Source of the DNA: a virus
IMG/VR virus record: IMGVR_UViG_3300013306_000039
Location: 1-34,051 of that record
Reading direction: 5' to 3' (one strand)
Length of the DNA stretch: 34,051 nucleotides
Part shown: positions 1 through 7,965 of the stretch, one piece after another
How positions within the stretch are numbered: the first letter of the stretch is position 1
Layout of the letters: the number at the start of each line of letters is the position of its first letter
Notes under the pieces: generated by a model
What the model was told of the DNA's origin: nothing
The model's database searches: none
What the model saw: only the letters and a program-made list of their open reading frames with translations
Translations under genes and position numbers: made by a program

Positions 1-1253
1 GTGCCGAACTGCTCGATCATCGTGTTGTGACCGATCGTGACGCCGGACGGCAATACGCAGCTCACCGCACTGTTGCTGGTGAAACGGATGATCTTCCCGT
101 TGTCGTCGGAGACCAGCGTGTAGCTAGTGCCAGTCTGGGTGTTGATTCCCGCTGTCTTCGGCGTGTACGTGTTCGCGATCCCGAGCGCCGTCGCGAACTG
201 GACGTCGTCGGTGCCGGCCGCCACGGTCGCGGTCGAGGCCTTGACCGGAACGTCCGGAGGCGCTGCTACTCCCAGTGCTCCGCGCGCGGTGGCGGAATCA
301 GGCGCCGACAGCACCGTCTTCATGTAGGTGGTGACGCCCAGCGTCGAGAGCGCGGTGCTCACGTCCGGGTCGTCCATCAGCGTCTTCATGTAGTCGGTGA
401 TGTCGAACTGCGAGAGCGTGCCCGCGCCGGTCGAATACTGGACCTTGTTCGCCGCCCACACCAAGTTGACGAACGCGTCGAGCTTGGCGCTCGCGTTCTG
501 CTTGCCGGACACCTGCGATGTCACGAACCCGGTCGTCGCCTTCGACGCCAGCGCATCCACTAGGCCGGCGATGTCGCCGATGATCAACGTGACCGCGCCG
601 GTCTTACCCGCCACCGAGGCCACCGGCCCGGACTGCACCGCGTCGATCAGGCCCTGCACCGTCACCATGTCGGCAGTGACGGTGTTCATCGCCGCCACTG
701 ACTGGTCCTTGGCAGCGACCGACTGGACGAGCAGGTCCTCCATCGCCGGAAGAACACCCGCATGGGCCGCGATCTGCCACTGGCTGCTGGTCTGGGTCTT
801 GCTAGCATACACAACGTGAGTGGAAAGATCGCCGGTCGTAGAGTGCCATCCATCCGGGTCGATGGAGAGGATGCCCCAGTTGCTCGGGTCGGTCTCGTCC
901 AACGCCAGACAGAAATGCGTTGGCGTGAACAGGTCGGCACCTTCGGTCACCGTCCAGCCGACAAACTCGCCCGGCACGAGAGAATGGTTCGCTCCCGTCA
1001 CCCGGCAAGTCAGAAAACCAAGCTCGGCTGCCGCCTGAATCGTCGTTAGCGCGGGCCCGAGCACCGTGTTGATGCGTACGAGCCCGAGCTGAATCAACGT
1101 GTCTTCAGCCTGACCAAAACCAGCGAACTCGGCGTCGAGCCGGTAAAGCTCATCCCATAGCGCCTTGAACCGGCGGTTATAGAACGCCTTGTCCATAGGC
1201 GTCCGCTCGGACTTAACCTCCAGGTCGTTGACATATGAGACATTGAGCGTCAT
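1..1253 (-). CDS. Tail fibre protein, cut by the left window edge
   Basis: The frame is open from the ATG at 1253 to base 1 (about 417 residues, C-terminus missing). It starts in an ATGA overlap with the stop of the gene before it. Around residues 220-240 it carries GPVASVAGKTGAVTL and then DIAGL, the motif shared by many tail fibre and collar proteins next to their trimeric shaft. After that come two related blocks, MKTLMDDPDVSTALSTLGV and MKTVLSAPDSATARGALGV, typical of fibre shaft repeats. The last gene of the baseplate block fits a fibre that contacts the host surface. The receptor-binding tip would lie beyond the window. The fibre assignment is fairly sure; the receptor cannot be guessed. 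Confidence 0.85.
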   Translation of the reverse strand, partial: MTLNVSYVNDLEVKSERTPMDKAFYNRRFKALWDELYRLDAEFAGFGQAEDTLIQLGLVRINTVLGPALTTIQAAAELGFLTCRVTGANHSLVPGEFVGWTVTEGADLFTPTHFCLALDETDPSNWGILSIDPDGWHSTTGDLSTHVVYASKTQTSSQWQIAAHAGVLPAMEDLLVQSVAAKDQSVAAMNTVTADMVTVQGLIDAVQSGPVASVAGKTGAVTLIIGDIAGLVDALASKATTGFVTSQVSGKQNASAKLDAFVNLVWAANKVQYSTGAGTLSQFDITDYMKTLMDDPDVSTALSTLGVTTYMKTVLSAPDSATARGALGVAAPPDVPVKASTATVAAGTDDVQFATALGIANTYTPKTAGINTQTGTSYTLVSDDNGKIIRFTSNSAVSCVLPSGVTIGHNTMIEQFG

Positions 1254-1459
1254 TCGCGCGGGTACTCCGGCTCTGCGGTAGCGCACAAGTCGGCGAACGG
1301 CGTGCCGTCGTCCGTCGTACCGTTGTAGACGGACAGCGGCACCCGGTAGACCGGGAATCCCTTCTTTTGCCCCTCAGTCTCGGCCGGCCGGAATGTCACG
1401 TTGTGGGCTTTGAACCACTTGTTGACCGTGACCTTGTAGCCGGTTGGTTCTGCTGCCAT
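1250..1459 (-). CDS. Small protein between baseplate and fibre genes, unknown
   Basis: A 69-residue protein beginning MAAEPTGYKVTVNKWFKAHN. The ATG at 1459 has a strong ribosome binding site (GGAGG about 7 nt upstream), and the stop overlaps the fibre start by 4 nt. It is soluble and shows no cysteines arranged as a metal site, no membrane segment and no recognised motif. Its fixed place between an 815-residue tail protein and the fibre suggests a small structural or attachment protein of the tail tip; this rests on context only. Confidence 0.7.
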   Translation of the reverse strand: MAAEPTGYKVTVNKWFKAHNVTFRPAETEGQKKGFPVYRVPLSVYNGTTDDGTPFADLCATAEPEYPRE

Positions 1460-1476
1460 CTCTCACCTCCTCCTGC

Positions 1477-3924
1477 TCATGGCGGTTGCGTGAACGCGAT
1501 GCGCTCGCCGACGATGAACGGTGCTCCAACGCCGTCGTTCGCGCCGTTGTGGATGATGCGGAACGAGGTGACCCCAACGCCCGGACTGAATGTCGTCGTG
1601 CGGACGATCGTGCCGTCATCCAACAACTCGTCCTGCGCCGTGCCTCCAGTGTCGTAGGTCGCGCCGTAGTACAGCGCGACGCTGAGGTCGTGGTGCGCCT
1701 CAACGTAGTTCTTCAGCTTGCTGATCACCTTGACGTGCTGAGTGCTCGCAGTCGTGATCGGTTTAGAGATGTGATGCACGGTCGGAGCTGACGCGCGCAT
1801 CAGCTCGACCTCGCTGTTCGTCAACGAGAACCCGGGCATCAGGTCGGTCGTACCCGTAATGACGACTCGGAACTGCAGTAGCGGATCGCCGCCGTCGAGG
1901 ACCGGCGTGTCTTGCTGGAACGCTTGCCACACACCGTCCACCATCACTTCGTAGTGCAGATCGCACGCCGCTGGGATGATGTGCTCGGCAAGCACGTCTA
2001 CGCCGCCAATGCCGCCGGGGAGTTGGAGCGGCGCAAGGTTGATCTCGTAGCGGAGCTGACCGCCCGGGCTCGACTGATCGCCCCAGCGTCCCCAGGTGCA
2101 GAAATGCAACCGGAACCGCATGACGCGCGGACCGCCCGACCAAGCGCGGAACGTCGATCCGTCGTTGTACCAAAAATGGCCTTGGCACACTTGGTAGGCC
2201 GCATCGTTGTCACAAAACGAGAACTCGTGATCGAACGTCGAGTGGACGTGGATGCCGAAGTGCTGGCCCTGCGTCAGGAACACCGGCGGGAAGTTGATGC
2301 GGACTGGCCAGACATAGGTCGGGATCACGTTGTAAGTCGGTAGGCTCATCCAGAACAGGCCGCCCAGGATGACTGTAATCACGTCCTCGACGATGATGTC
2401 GCCTGCGTAAACCGGCTGGCCGTAGCAGGTCTGGACGCTCGCAGCGTCGAGCACAGCACGCCGTAGCGACTGGTTGCCTTGGTCTGGTGTGGCGTCCTCC
2501 ATGCAGCCCGAGATGATGAGCGACAGTGGCTGGTAGAGCTGCCGATGCGAGAATAGCGTGATGCCGGAAAGCCAGCCGTCCTGCGCGTTGTAGAACGTTT
2601 GGCAGCCGTGGTTACCGCTGTGGCTGAAGTCGGTGTAAACCTTGGCCCAGTGATGGGGCTCGACCCAGTCGCGCCAGTAGTGATTCCAACGATCGTAGCC
2701 ATGGCGAGGCCAATACAGGCTCTGCTCGTTGTGAATCATCGTTTCCTGCCACTCGACCTGCTCCCACGTTTCGGTCGTGAAGCTAAGGATGTGGTAAGTC
2801 GGATCGCGCTGAGCTTCGAACCACCAGACGCTCGCCGCAGGCCACGGCACAAAACTCGGGCCGAACCGGAACCGCCAGCGTGACGGTGTCAGCTGACGCA
2901 CCGGAAAGTTCCAGAACCCCCACGTCAAAATTCTGACCGGTGTCCAAGGCTTGTCCGGGAACGAACAATCATAGCGTACACGCGCGCCCGAGGGCTTGGG
3001 CAGCACAAACCCGTCGAACGCTTGGATCACGCGCTCGGCTGGATTGAGGAGCTGCAGCGGGCCGCTCCAGCCGACGCCACCGGGCGGAAAACGCAATCCC
3101 TCCTCGATCCGGGCCGAATACGCCCCGCTCACGTTGGCCGCCAGATCGCTCTCGTCCTCATCCAAGAAACGGTCGGTGCCGTACCACTGGAACGCCTCCG
3201 GCCTGTGCGCGTAGGTCCACAGTTCGTTGACCAGATCGACCAACTGCTGGAACTGGGTCAGCAACGTGTAGAGCAGCATCTGGCTCGCGAGGTTGGCCAA
3301 GTCCGTGCGCAGGGTGTCGATCATGCCCTGCGCAACGCCGCGCCAAGCCTCCATCTGCGCGAGCCGCGCTGCCACCAGCTCGAGGTTGTCGAGCTGGGTG
3401 TCCGTCACCTGCGTGAACGAGATGATCCCGGTCGGATCGCACAGCACATAGCCAATCAGCAGGTAGGTCGCCTCCACCCCAGGGAACTGCGGGTCGGCGC
3501 TCTCGTTGCCGGCGACCGTTGAGATGTTGCAGTAGCGCGTGCGTTGCATTGCCACCGATTGCGGCTCTGCCATGCCGGTGTCGGCGTCGATCAGGAAGTT
3601 TCTGGGCTGGATGTCCTCATCGATCGTCTGGCCCCACGCCACCACCGCGAAATACTTTCGCGCCGTGACGGGAAGCTGGTTGTAGAGGTCGATGCTGACC
3701 TCATCCTCACGCGCGTACACCGCGCCGCCGCTGTAGAGCCGCCCCTGCGATGTCTTGATCGTCGTCTGCGCCGCCTTGGTCAGTGTGAAGCCGCTGTACG
3801 CCTTGGCGGGATTGATTGCGTCAAGGACGACGTGATCGAGGCTCTGCTGGACCCAGCCCTGCTGGTTAAGGAAGTCTTCGGCTTGAAGCTCCTGGTTGTC
3901 ACGGAAAACCACCATCTTTTCCAT
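1477..3924 (-). CDS. Large baseplate or tail-tip structural protein
   Basis: An 815-residue protein starting MEKMVVFRDNQELQAEDFLN, preceded by an AAGGGGAG ribosome binding site. Residues about 185-240 look helical and may form a coiled coil; the rest is rich in Trp, Tyr, Phe and Gly, as in beta-rich tail proteins. The N-terminal pattern of an oxidation-prone start followed by NQELQxxDF resembles N-termini of phage tail or baseplate proteins that attach fibres, but I cannot name the family securely. It follows gpI and precedes the fibre, so an adaptor or baseplate-periphery role is likely. Upstream, a short open frame repeats its first codons (see 3928-3984). Confidence 0.75.
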   Translation of the reverse strand: MEKMVVFRDNQELQAEDFLNQQGWVQQSLDHVVLDAINPAKAYSGFTLTKAAQTTIKTSQGRLYSGGAVYAREDEVSIDLYNQLPVTARKYFAVVAWGQTIDEDIQPRNFLIDADTGMAEPQSVAMQRTRYCNISTVAGNESADPQFPGVEATYLLIGYVLCDPTGIISFTQVTDTQLDNLELVAARLAQMEAWRGVAQGMIDTLRTDLANLASQMLLYTLLTQFQQLVDLVNELWTYAHRPEAFQWYGTDRFLDEDESDLAANVSGAYSARIEEGLRFPPGGVGWSGPLQLLNPAERVIQAFDGFVLPKPSGARVRYDCSFPDKPWTPVRILTWGFWNFPVRQLTPSRWRFRFGPSFVPWPAASVWWFEAQRDPTYHILSFTTETWEQVEWQETMIHNEQSLYWPRHGYDRWNHYWRDWVEPHHWAKVYTDFSHSGNHGCQTFYNAQDGWLSGITLFSHRQLYQPLSLIISGCMEDATPDQGNQSLRRAVLDAASVQTCYGQPVYAGDIIVEDVITVILGGLFWMSLPTYNVIPTYVWPVRINFPPVFLTQGQHFGIHVHSTFDHEFSFCDNDAAYQVCQGHFWYNDGSTFRAWSGGPRVMRFRLHFCTWGRWGDQSSPGGQLRYEINLAPLQLPGGIGGVDVLAEHIIPAACDLHYEVMVDGVWQAFQQDTPVLDGGDPLLQFRVVITGTTDLMPGFSLTNSEVELMRASAPTVHHISKPITTASTQHVKVISKLKNYVEAHHDLSVALYYGATYDTGGTAQDELLDDGTIVRTTTFSPGVGVTSFRIIHNGANDGVGAPFIVGERIAFTQPP

Positions 3925-3927
3925 GGC

Positions 3928-3984
3928 TTAGCTCCCCTTCTGGATGTGTGCTATAAAGTCTAGACGTACTTCCGTCTTCTCCAT
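3928..3984 (-). CDS. 18-codon mini-ORF, possible duplicated gene start or leader peptide
   Basis: The frame reads MEKTEVRLDFIAHIQKGS and ends with TAA 3 nt before the ATG of the 815-residue gene. Its ATG (3984) has a good ribosome binding site, AAGGAG with a 7-nt spacer. The start region resembles that of the next gene (GAGCTTCCCGATGGAGAAGA against GAGCTAAGCCATGGAAAAGA), so it looks like a partial tandem copy about 60 nt away. It sits just before the plus-strand endonuclease at 4014, so it could be a scar of that insertion or a translated leader. Whether a peptide is made is unknown. Confidence 0.4.
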   Translation of the reverse strand: MEKTEVRLDFIAHIQKGS

Positions 3985-4013
3985 CGGGAAGCTCCTTGAG
4001 AAAGGCATGAGCG

Positions 4014-4637
4014 ATGTATCGCTACGAGATCGCACCAGACGCGCTGACCGAGCACTTCTTCGCTGGACCACCTGGTCGGTACAAGTTGAGTCGCGCTGAA
4101 CGGAAACGTCAGTCCTGGCGCGCATATTACGAGCGCAACCAAGAGGCCATGGTCGAGCGCGCTACCGCATGGGCGAAAGAGAACCCAGCTCGCCGCAGAG
4201 CCATCAATGCTGCGCGCTATTCGACGCCGGAGCGCAGAGAGATCACCGCCGCTGCCACGAAACGATGGGCCGAACAGAATCCCGAAAAATGGGCAGAGAC
4301 CAGACACCGTGCCCAGTTCATTTTCCGTCTTAAGAAGTATGGCCTGACGCTCGAACAGTACGCCGCGATGTTAGAGGCGCAAGGAAACTGCTGCGCGATC
4401 TGCAAGTCCACGACCAACTACGTTCGCAGCGGCATGCAAGGCGCGAAGTCGAAGGGCAAGGGCTGGGCGAGCACCAAGCGCATCGGCTTCGCAGGGTGGT
4501 GCGTCGACCACGACCACGAGACCAACCAGGTGCGTGGCATTCTTTGCTCGACCTGCAACATCGCGATTGGTGCCGCGCAGGACGATCCCGATCTGCTAAT
4601 CACCATGGCCGCGTACTTGCAGAGCTTCAAAGGCTAG
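4014..4637 (+). CDS. HNH endonuclease, endonuclease VII-like (homing type)
   Basis: A 207-residue plus-strand gene inside a minus-strand operon. The C-terminal half matches the recombination endonuclease VII fold: KYGLTLEQYAAMLEAQGN (108-125), CAIC (127-130), CVDHDHET (163-170), then GILCSTCN (175-182). The four cysteines form the zinc site and the DHDH segment with the final Asn forms the beta-beta-alpha-metal nuclease centre. The first 100 residues are basic and helical and may bind DNA. The stop TAG interlocks with the TAG of the opposite gene through a CTAG palindrome. Such stand-alone genes in phage structural regions usually act as homing endonucleases that spread themselves between related phages. 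The nuclease call is sure; the homing role is inferred. Confidence 0.92.
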   Translation: MYRYEIAPDALTEHFFAGPPGRYKLSRAERKRQSWRAYYERNQEAMVERATAWAKENPARRRAINAARYSTPERREITAAATKRWAEQNPEKWAETRHRAQFIFRLKKYGLTLEQYAAMLEAQGNCCAICKSTTNYVRSGMQGAKSKGKGWASTKRIGFAGWCVDHDHETNQVRGILCSTCNIAIGAAQDDPDLLITMAAYLQSFKG

Positions 4638-5104
4638 TTCTCGGTCTGCTCGCCGACGTAGTGACGCCCGTCTGGGACGCGCACGTCGCGGAGCTGGATG
4701 GTCCTGGTCACGGTCGTGTCGACAAGGATCGTGTCGCGAACGGCCATGCTGGCGCGCACGCCCCGCAGCAATCGCGGGATCGCTTCATTCTGTTTCGGTC
4801 GGAAGAACCCGCGTAGGTAGCGCGTGGTTGAAACGTAGAACTGCGGCATGTCAGCCGTGATCTTGATCAGCGCCTCCGCCGTGTACTTGTGGATGCCAAA
4901 GCGGCAAGCCCCCATGTAGTACGACGCCGCACGCTGGTCCGGCGCTCGGTCGGCATCAAACAAGTAGAACCGCTCGTACATGAACTGCCACGCATTGGAG
5001 CGCGGCAAGAACTTGCCTGTTGGCCGTCCTCCGCGCACACGCGTCAGCCCGAGCTCTGGCGAGCCCGTGCTGAAATCGCGCGGAACGATCTGTTGGATTG
5101 GCAT
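4634..5104 (-). CDS. Unknown structural protein of the baseplate block
   Basis: A 156-residue protein starting MPIQQIVPRDFSTGSPELGL. It is soluble, has no signal or membrane segment, and shows no motif I recognise. The SPELGLTRVRG segment recalls the short SPxxGxP-like units at the end of the preceding gpI protein, which hints at a shared tail-tip module. The stop is TAG, interlocked with the stop of the plus-strand endonuclease. A tail-tip or fibre-attachment role is inferred from position between gpI and the 815-residue tail protein. Confidence 0.7.
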   Translation of the reverse strand: MPIQQIVPRDFSTGSPELGLTRVRGGRPTGKFLPRSNAWQFMYERFYLFDADRAPDQRAASYYMGACRFGIHKYTAEALIKITADMPQFYVSTTRYLRGFFRPKQNEAIPRLLRGVRASMAVRDTILVDTTVTRTIQLRDVRVPDGRHYVGEQTEN

Positions 5105-5109
5105 GTGTT

Positions 5110-6621
5110 TTAGAAGTTATGGGTCAGGACGGGCGCGCCGAGGACCGGCGAGCCGACCGTCATGTTGACCGTGCGGATTGCATAGCCAGGACGCGTGAAT
5201 GTTGGCGCGGAAACGATGATCGCAAACGAGTTGAGCTTGTGGCCCTGCTTGAACACAGGAACCGTGAACGTCGGATGTCCCGCCGACGCAGGAGCGGCAA
5301 ACGCCGAGTACCGCAGCAACGCCGTTCCGAACACCGGAGACGATGTGTTCAGGTTTGTCGCGTTCTTCATGCGGTAGCCCGGTTCGCCGAACCACAGCAT
5401 CGACGTCACTAGGTTGTTCGCCACGATCACGTGACGCTGCTTGAGCACACCGACGCCGATCACGGGCGAGTTGACTTCCAAGTCATCGCCGGCAAAGCCC
5501 TTAGCGGTTGCGCGGCCGAACTGCGGCGGGCCTACCTCAAGCGACGACGCCACGAGATGAGAACATAGCTTGGACGGCCGCGACAGGTACTCACCCCTTG
5601 CCGCATACAGCTCGGTCGGTCTGCGCGGATGCCGGATCGCAACGTATTCCGGCCGCACATTCAGCAGCTCCTCCTGCGGGAAGATCGTTTGGTATTGTGC
5701 CTTCCCTTGGTAGAAATCGAGGAAGCCACTGCGCCCGATGCTGATCGTCCGGAGTGGAAGCTGGACCCCAAGGAAGATGCCGTATTTGCCCGCGCCGCCG
5801 AGGAACTTGCCGCTCTCGCCAATGAAATAGTTCGGCCGCTTCTCCAGCGGCAGGATCACCTCTTCGTCATACTGCGAGACACCCGGCGTGTAGCCCCAGC
5901 CGGCGCCGGGACCCATGTTGATCTTCTCGACCTTGCGGATCGTTAGGGTCGTTTCGACTCCGGTCCGCGGCTCGTAAATCGTTGCCGTCCGCGTGTACTT
6001 GCCGCCCGCGTCTTGCACGGTCGGGTACAGCTTCCAGTTCGGGCCAAGGAACGATCCGTTTTTCTGAAAGATGCGGTTGAGCCCGGTGCCGTCGTAGTGC
6101 TTGCCGGTAAAGCACAGCCATCGAAGCTGCTCGCGCGCGACATACGGGTAGATGCGGAGCTGAGGAAAGCGGGCGACGTAGGCAGCACGCTCTTCAGCCG
6201 TTTGCTTCTTCGTGCCATATGCGCGCGCGGGAGGAACGACACAGCGTTTGACATGACCACGAACCGCCGAGACGAACTCGTCCAAGCCTGCGCGCTTGCC
6301 CCTGACCGACTTCAGGTACCACTGGCGAGCGACCCAGTTGCGCCGGAACGTTTCATCCCAGTAGTTCTCCCACAGGTTGACGCCCATCGCCCAAGCGAGA
6401 AACGGCAGGTGCTCAAACGCGACCTGCCACGGATTCCACTGGTCGATGATCGCTTCCGCATAGATGTCCATCAACCGTTCGGCATCGGTGTCGGCGGCAG
6501 CTTTCTCGAACCCGGTCGCCGATCGGTACAGCGTCAGCGCACCAGGATTCGCGATCCGCTCAGCCGGCGGAATCTCGAACGGGTCGGGGTAGTCGTTCTC
6601 GACCGGGTACAGTTCAGCCAT
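5110..6621 (-). CDS. Baseplate protein gpI (tail protein I family) with a C-terminal repeat domain
   Basis: A 503-residue protein. Residues about 35-125 carry the tail protein I pattern: FEKAAADTDAERLMDIY, then NPWQVAFEHLPFLAWAMGV, then WDETFRRNWVARQWYLKSVRGKRAG. In P2-type phages gpI is a wedge component that links the baseplate to the fibres. It is roughly twice the usual length. Residues about 356-503 form about seven units of some 20 residues with a SPxFGxPxL-like core (NSPVIGVGVL, SSPVFGTALL, SAPTFTRPGY, GSPVLGAPVL). The start overlaps the stop of the previous small membrane gene by 8 nt. The gpI call is fairly sure; the extension probably mediates attachment or binding. Confidence 0.85.
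   Translation of the reverse strand: MAELYPVENDYPDPFEIPPAERIANPGALTLYRSATGFEKAAADTDAERLMDIYAEAIIDQWNPWQVAFEHLPFLAWAMGVNLWENYWDETFRRNWVARQWYLKSVRGKRAGLDEFVSAVRGHVKRCVVPPARAYGTKKQTAEERAAYVARFPQLRIYPYVAREQLRWLCFTGKHYDGTGLNRIFQKNGSFLGPNWKLYPTVQDAGGKYTRTATIYEPRTGVETTLTIRKVEKINMGPGAGWGYTPGVSQYDEEVILPLEKRPNYFIGESGKFLGGAGKYGIFLGVQLPLRTISIGRSGFLDFYQGKAQYQTIFPQEELLNVRPEYVAIRHPRRPTELYAARGEYLSRPSKLCSHLVASSLEVGPPQFGRATAKGFAGDDLEVNSPVIGVGVLKQRHVIVANNLVTSMLWFGEPGYRMKNATNLNTSSPVFGTALLRYSAFAAPASAGHPTFTVPVFKQGHKLNSFAIIVSAPTFTRPGYAIRTVNMTVGSPVLGAPVLTHNF
5113..5556 (-). repeat. Protein-level tandem repeats at the C-terminus of gpI
   Basis: About seven degenerate units of roughly 20 codons each encode a beta-strand, turn, beta-strand pattern with a Ser/Ala-Pro-hydrophobic-Phe/Leu-Gly core. 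The DNA itself has diverged, so this is an old protein repeat and not a recent expansion. Unit boundaries are by eye. Confidence 0.65.
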
Positions 6622-6784
6622 GGATCGGAGCGCCGAACACTTTCCATCCTAGCAACAAGAACAGCACAAACAGCAAGAGCGTGCTGCCGAGCGCGCCGTA
6701 AGGTCCGATGTAGCCGAAGTGAACGATCAGTCCGAACACGAACCAGATCAGCATCAGAATCCAGAAACAAAGGCCCAGGGTCAT
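6614..6784 (-). CDS. 56-residue membrane protein between gpJ and gpI
   Basis: The frame begins MTLGLCFWILMLIWFVFGLI at an ATG (6784) that overlaps the stop of the previous gene (ATGA) and ends GWKVFGAPIHG with a TGA inside the start of gpI. Two hydrophobic stretches (about residues 3-22 and 31-48) with a short polar link including GYIGPYG indicate two membrane spans. A membrane protein in the middle of a baseplate operon is unexpected. A holin-like or other host-membrane role is possible, but nothing identifies it. Confidence 0.65.
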   Translation of the reverse strand: MTLGLCFWILMLIWFVFGLIVHFGYIGPYGALGSTLLLFVLFLLLGWKVFGAPIHG

Positions 6785-6942
6785 GTCTTGCCTCCCTCTT
6801 TAACGCAGACCCACCGATCAGTGCTAAGCACGCTCACTTGGTCCTCCGGACAATACTTGCCGTGATCTAGCAGCAGCACGATGGCGACCGCGATCAGTAC
6901 CGCGATCAAAGCCGCGATCACAGTGCGGACCGCGACGCTCAC
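6781..6942 (-). CDS. 53-residue single-span membrane protein between gpJ and gpI
   Basis: Starts at a GTG (6942) overlapping the TAG stop of gpJ by one base, as VSVAVRTVIAALIAVLIAVA. Residues about 6-27 form one clear membrane span. The tail (DHGKYCPEDQVSVLSTDRW and then VCVKEGGKT) has two cysteines that could form a disulfide outside the cytoplasm. It is translationally linked to the 56-residue membrane protein that follows (ATGA), so the two may work as a pair. Function unknown. Confidence 0.6.
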   Translation of the reverse strand: MSVAVRTVIAALIAVLIAVAIVLLLDHGKYCPEDQVSVLSTDRWVCVKEGGKT

Positions 6943-7892
6943 TAGCCGACGCCCGTCCATGTGATGTCGATGTGCGTCACCCACACTACGCTGTCCTGGC
7001 CGACGACGACGTCGCCTTGAGGCTGCTTGATGACCCGGTTGTATACGCCACCAGCATCGGTCAGCACGCCGTCGATGTTCATGATCGTGTGATCGTAGCC
7101 CAGCCATCGCTGCTTCTCGACCAACTGCATCAACCCCGTCACAACGTTGGTCAGCACGCCAGCAAGGTCGTAGCCAGGGAACGTCTTCAACGAGATGTCG
7201 TAGCGGGTCTGGTACACCTTCGGCCGCGCAATGACGATCTCGTCCGTTAAGCCTTTGCGTGTGTCGGCGATGATGTACTTGTAGACCTCGAGGATTTGGT
7301 CGTTCGTAGGGATCGGCGGCGGGCCCGGATTGATCTCGAATGACACCTTGAGTGGATCGATCAGCCCGGTCTTGATCTGCTTCTGAACAATGAACAACAC
7401 CTGTTGCTCAGACAGCGCCAACGTTGGGATGTTGACGAGGATCGGGATCGTCACAATACCGGTGCCGCGCGTGGTAAACGCGGCCGCGTCCCGCAACACG
7501 TTCGCCCCTAAAGCGCTCAGCGCATAAAAAGCATAGCTCTCCGTCGTTCCATGTGGGCCGAGGATGTTTGGGCTCAACCAGATGCGGCGGCGGTAGTTGT
7601 CGTCGCTCTCGCCCGGTTGCCTCGGAACGCCGCCCGGGTAGCGCGAAGCAATGCCGTCTAGGTTAGTGCCAAACGAGAACGCGAGCATCACAGCGCGCGC
7701 GGCTTGGTTAACCCTGTCCCGCAGCATCAGCTCGAAATAAGCCGCGTTCTCCGTCAGGATTTTGATCGGATCGAACTCGAGCTGCGCTATGTCGTACTGT
7801 GCAGCGTTTGGCGGGTCTTCCTCAGCCCAACGCAATTTGAACCGCAGCATGCGGTCGTCGATGATCTTGTCGGTGTCGATGGTCTCCAACAC
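6942..7892 (-). CDS. Baseplate assembly protein gpJ, open part downstream of an in-frame amber codon
   Basis: The open frame from a GTG at 7892 encodes 316 residues. It has the gpJ-family layout: LEFDPIKILTENAAYFELML, DRVNQAARAVMLAFSFGTNLD and RYPGGVPRQPGESDDNYRRR near the N-terminus, the typical gpJ block before the middle domain. In contractile baseplates gpJ is a wedge protein placed with gpW and gpI, exactly its neighbours here. The expected start is the ATG at 7964, 1 nt after the gpW stop. That frame reads 17 codons, hits TAG at 7911-7913 and then continues as LLQRPSVLETIDTDK into this gene. GTG 7892 lacks a clear ribosome binding site. The gene ends TAGTGA. Family assignment is secure; how the N-terminus is made is unclear. 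Confidence 0.85.
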   Translation of the reverse strand: MLETIDTDKIIDDRMLRFKLRWAEEDPPNAAQYDIAQLEFDPIKILTENAAYFELMLRDRVNQAARAVMLAFSFGTNLDGIASRYPGGVPRQPGESDDNYRRRIWLSPNILGPHGTTESYAFYALSALGANVLRDAAAFTTRGTGIVTIPILVNIPTLALSEQQVLFIVQKQIKTGLIDPLKVSFEINPGPPPIPTNDQILEVYKYIIADTRKGLTDEIVIARPKVYQTRYDISLKTFPGYDLAGVLTNVVTGLMQLVEKQRWLGYDHTIMNIDGVLTDAGGVYNRVIKQPQGDVVVGQDSVVWVTHIDITWTGVG

Positions 7893-7910
7893 CGACGGGC
7901 GCTGCAGCAG

Positions 7911-7964
7911 CTACGGCTGGATGACCGGAAAGCGCGACGGGGTCGGGGTAACCAAGGTTACCAT
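7911..7964 (-). pseudogene. 5' end of gpJ cut off by an amber codon
   Basis: The frame MVTLVTPTPSRFPVIQP then TAG occupies the normal start position of gpJ, with GGTGAG upstream of the ATG and the gpW stop 2 nt before. It is in frame with the rest of gpJ. Sense is restored by any one of several single-base changes (TGG, CAG, TAC and others). TAG is a normal stop in this phage: gpJ itself, gpV, the DUF4054 connector and genes ending at 4634 and 8575 all end in it. A general amber reassignment is therefore unlikely. A sequence error, a real nonsense mutation or readthrough remain possible. Confidence 0.6.
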
Positions 7965-7965
7965 G

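Noticed and set aside
7911-7913. Amber reassignment across the phage
   Set aside because: gpJ, gpV, the DUF4054 connector, the genes ending at 4634 and 8575 and both plus-strand HNH genes end at TAG with neighbours starting at once, so TAG is a normal stop here.
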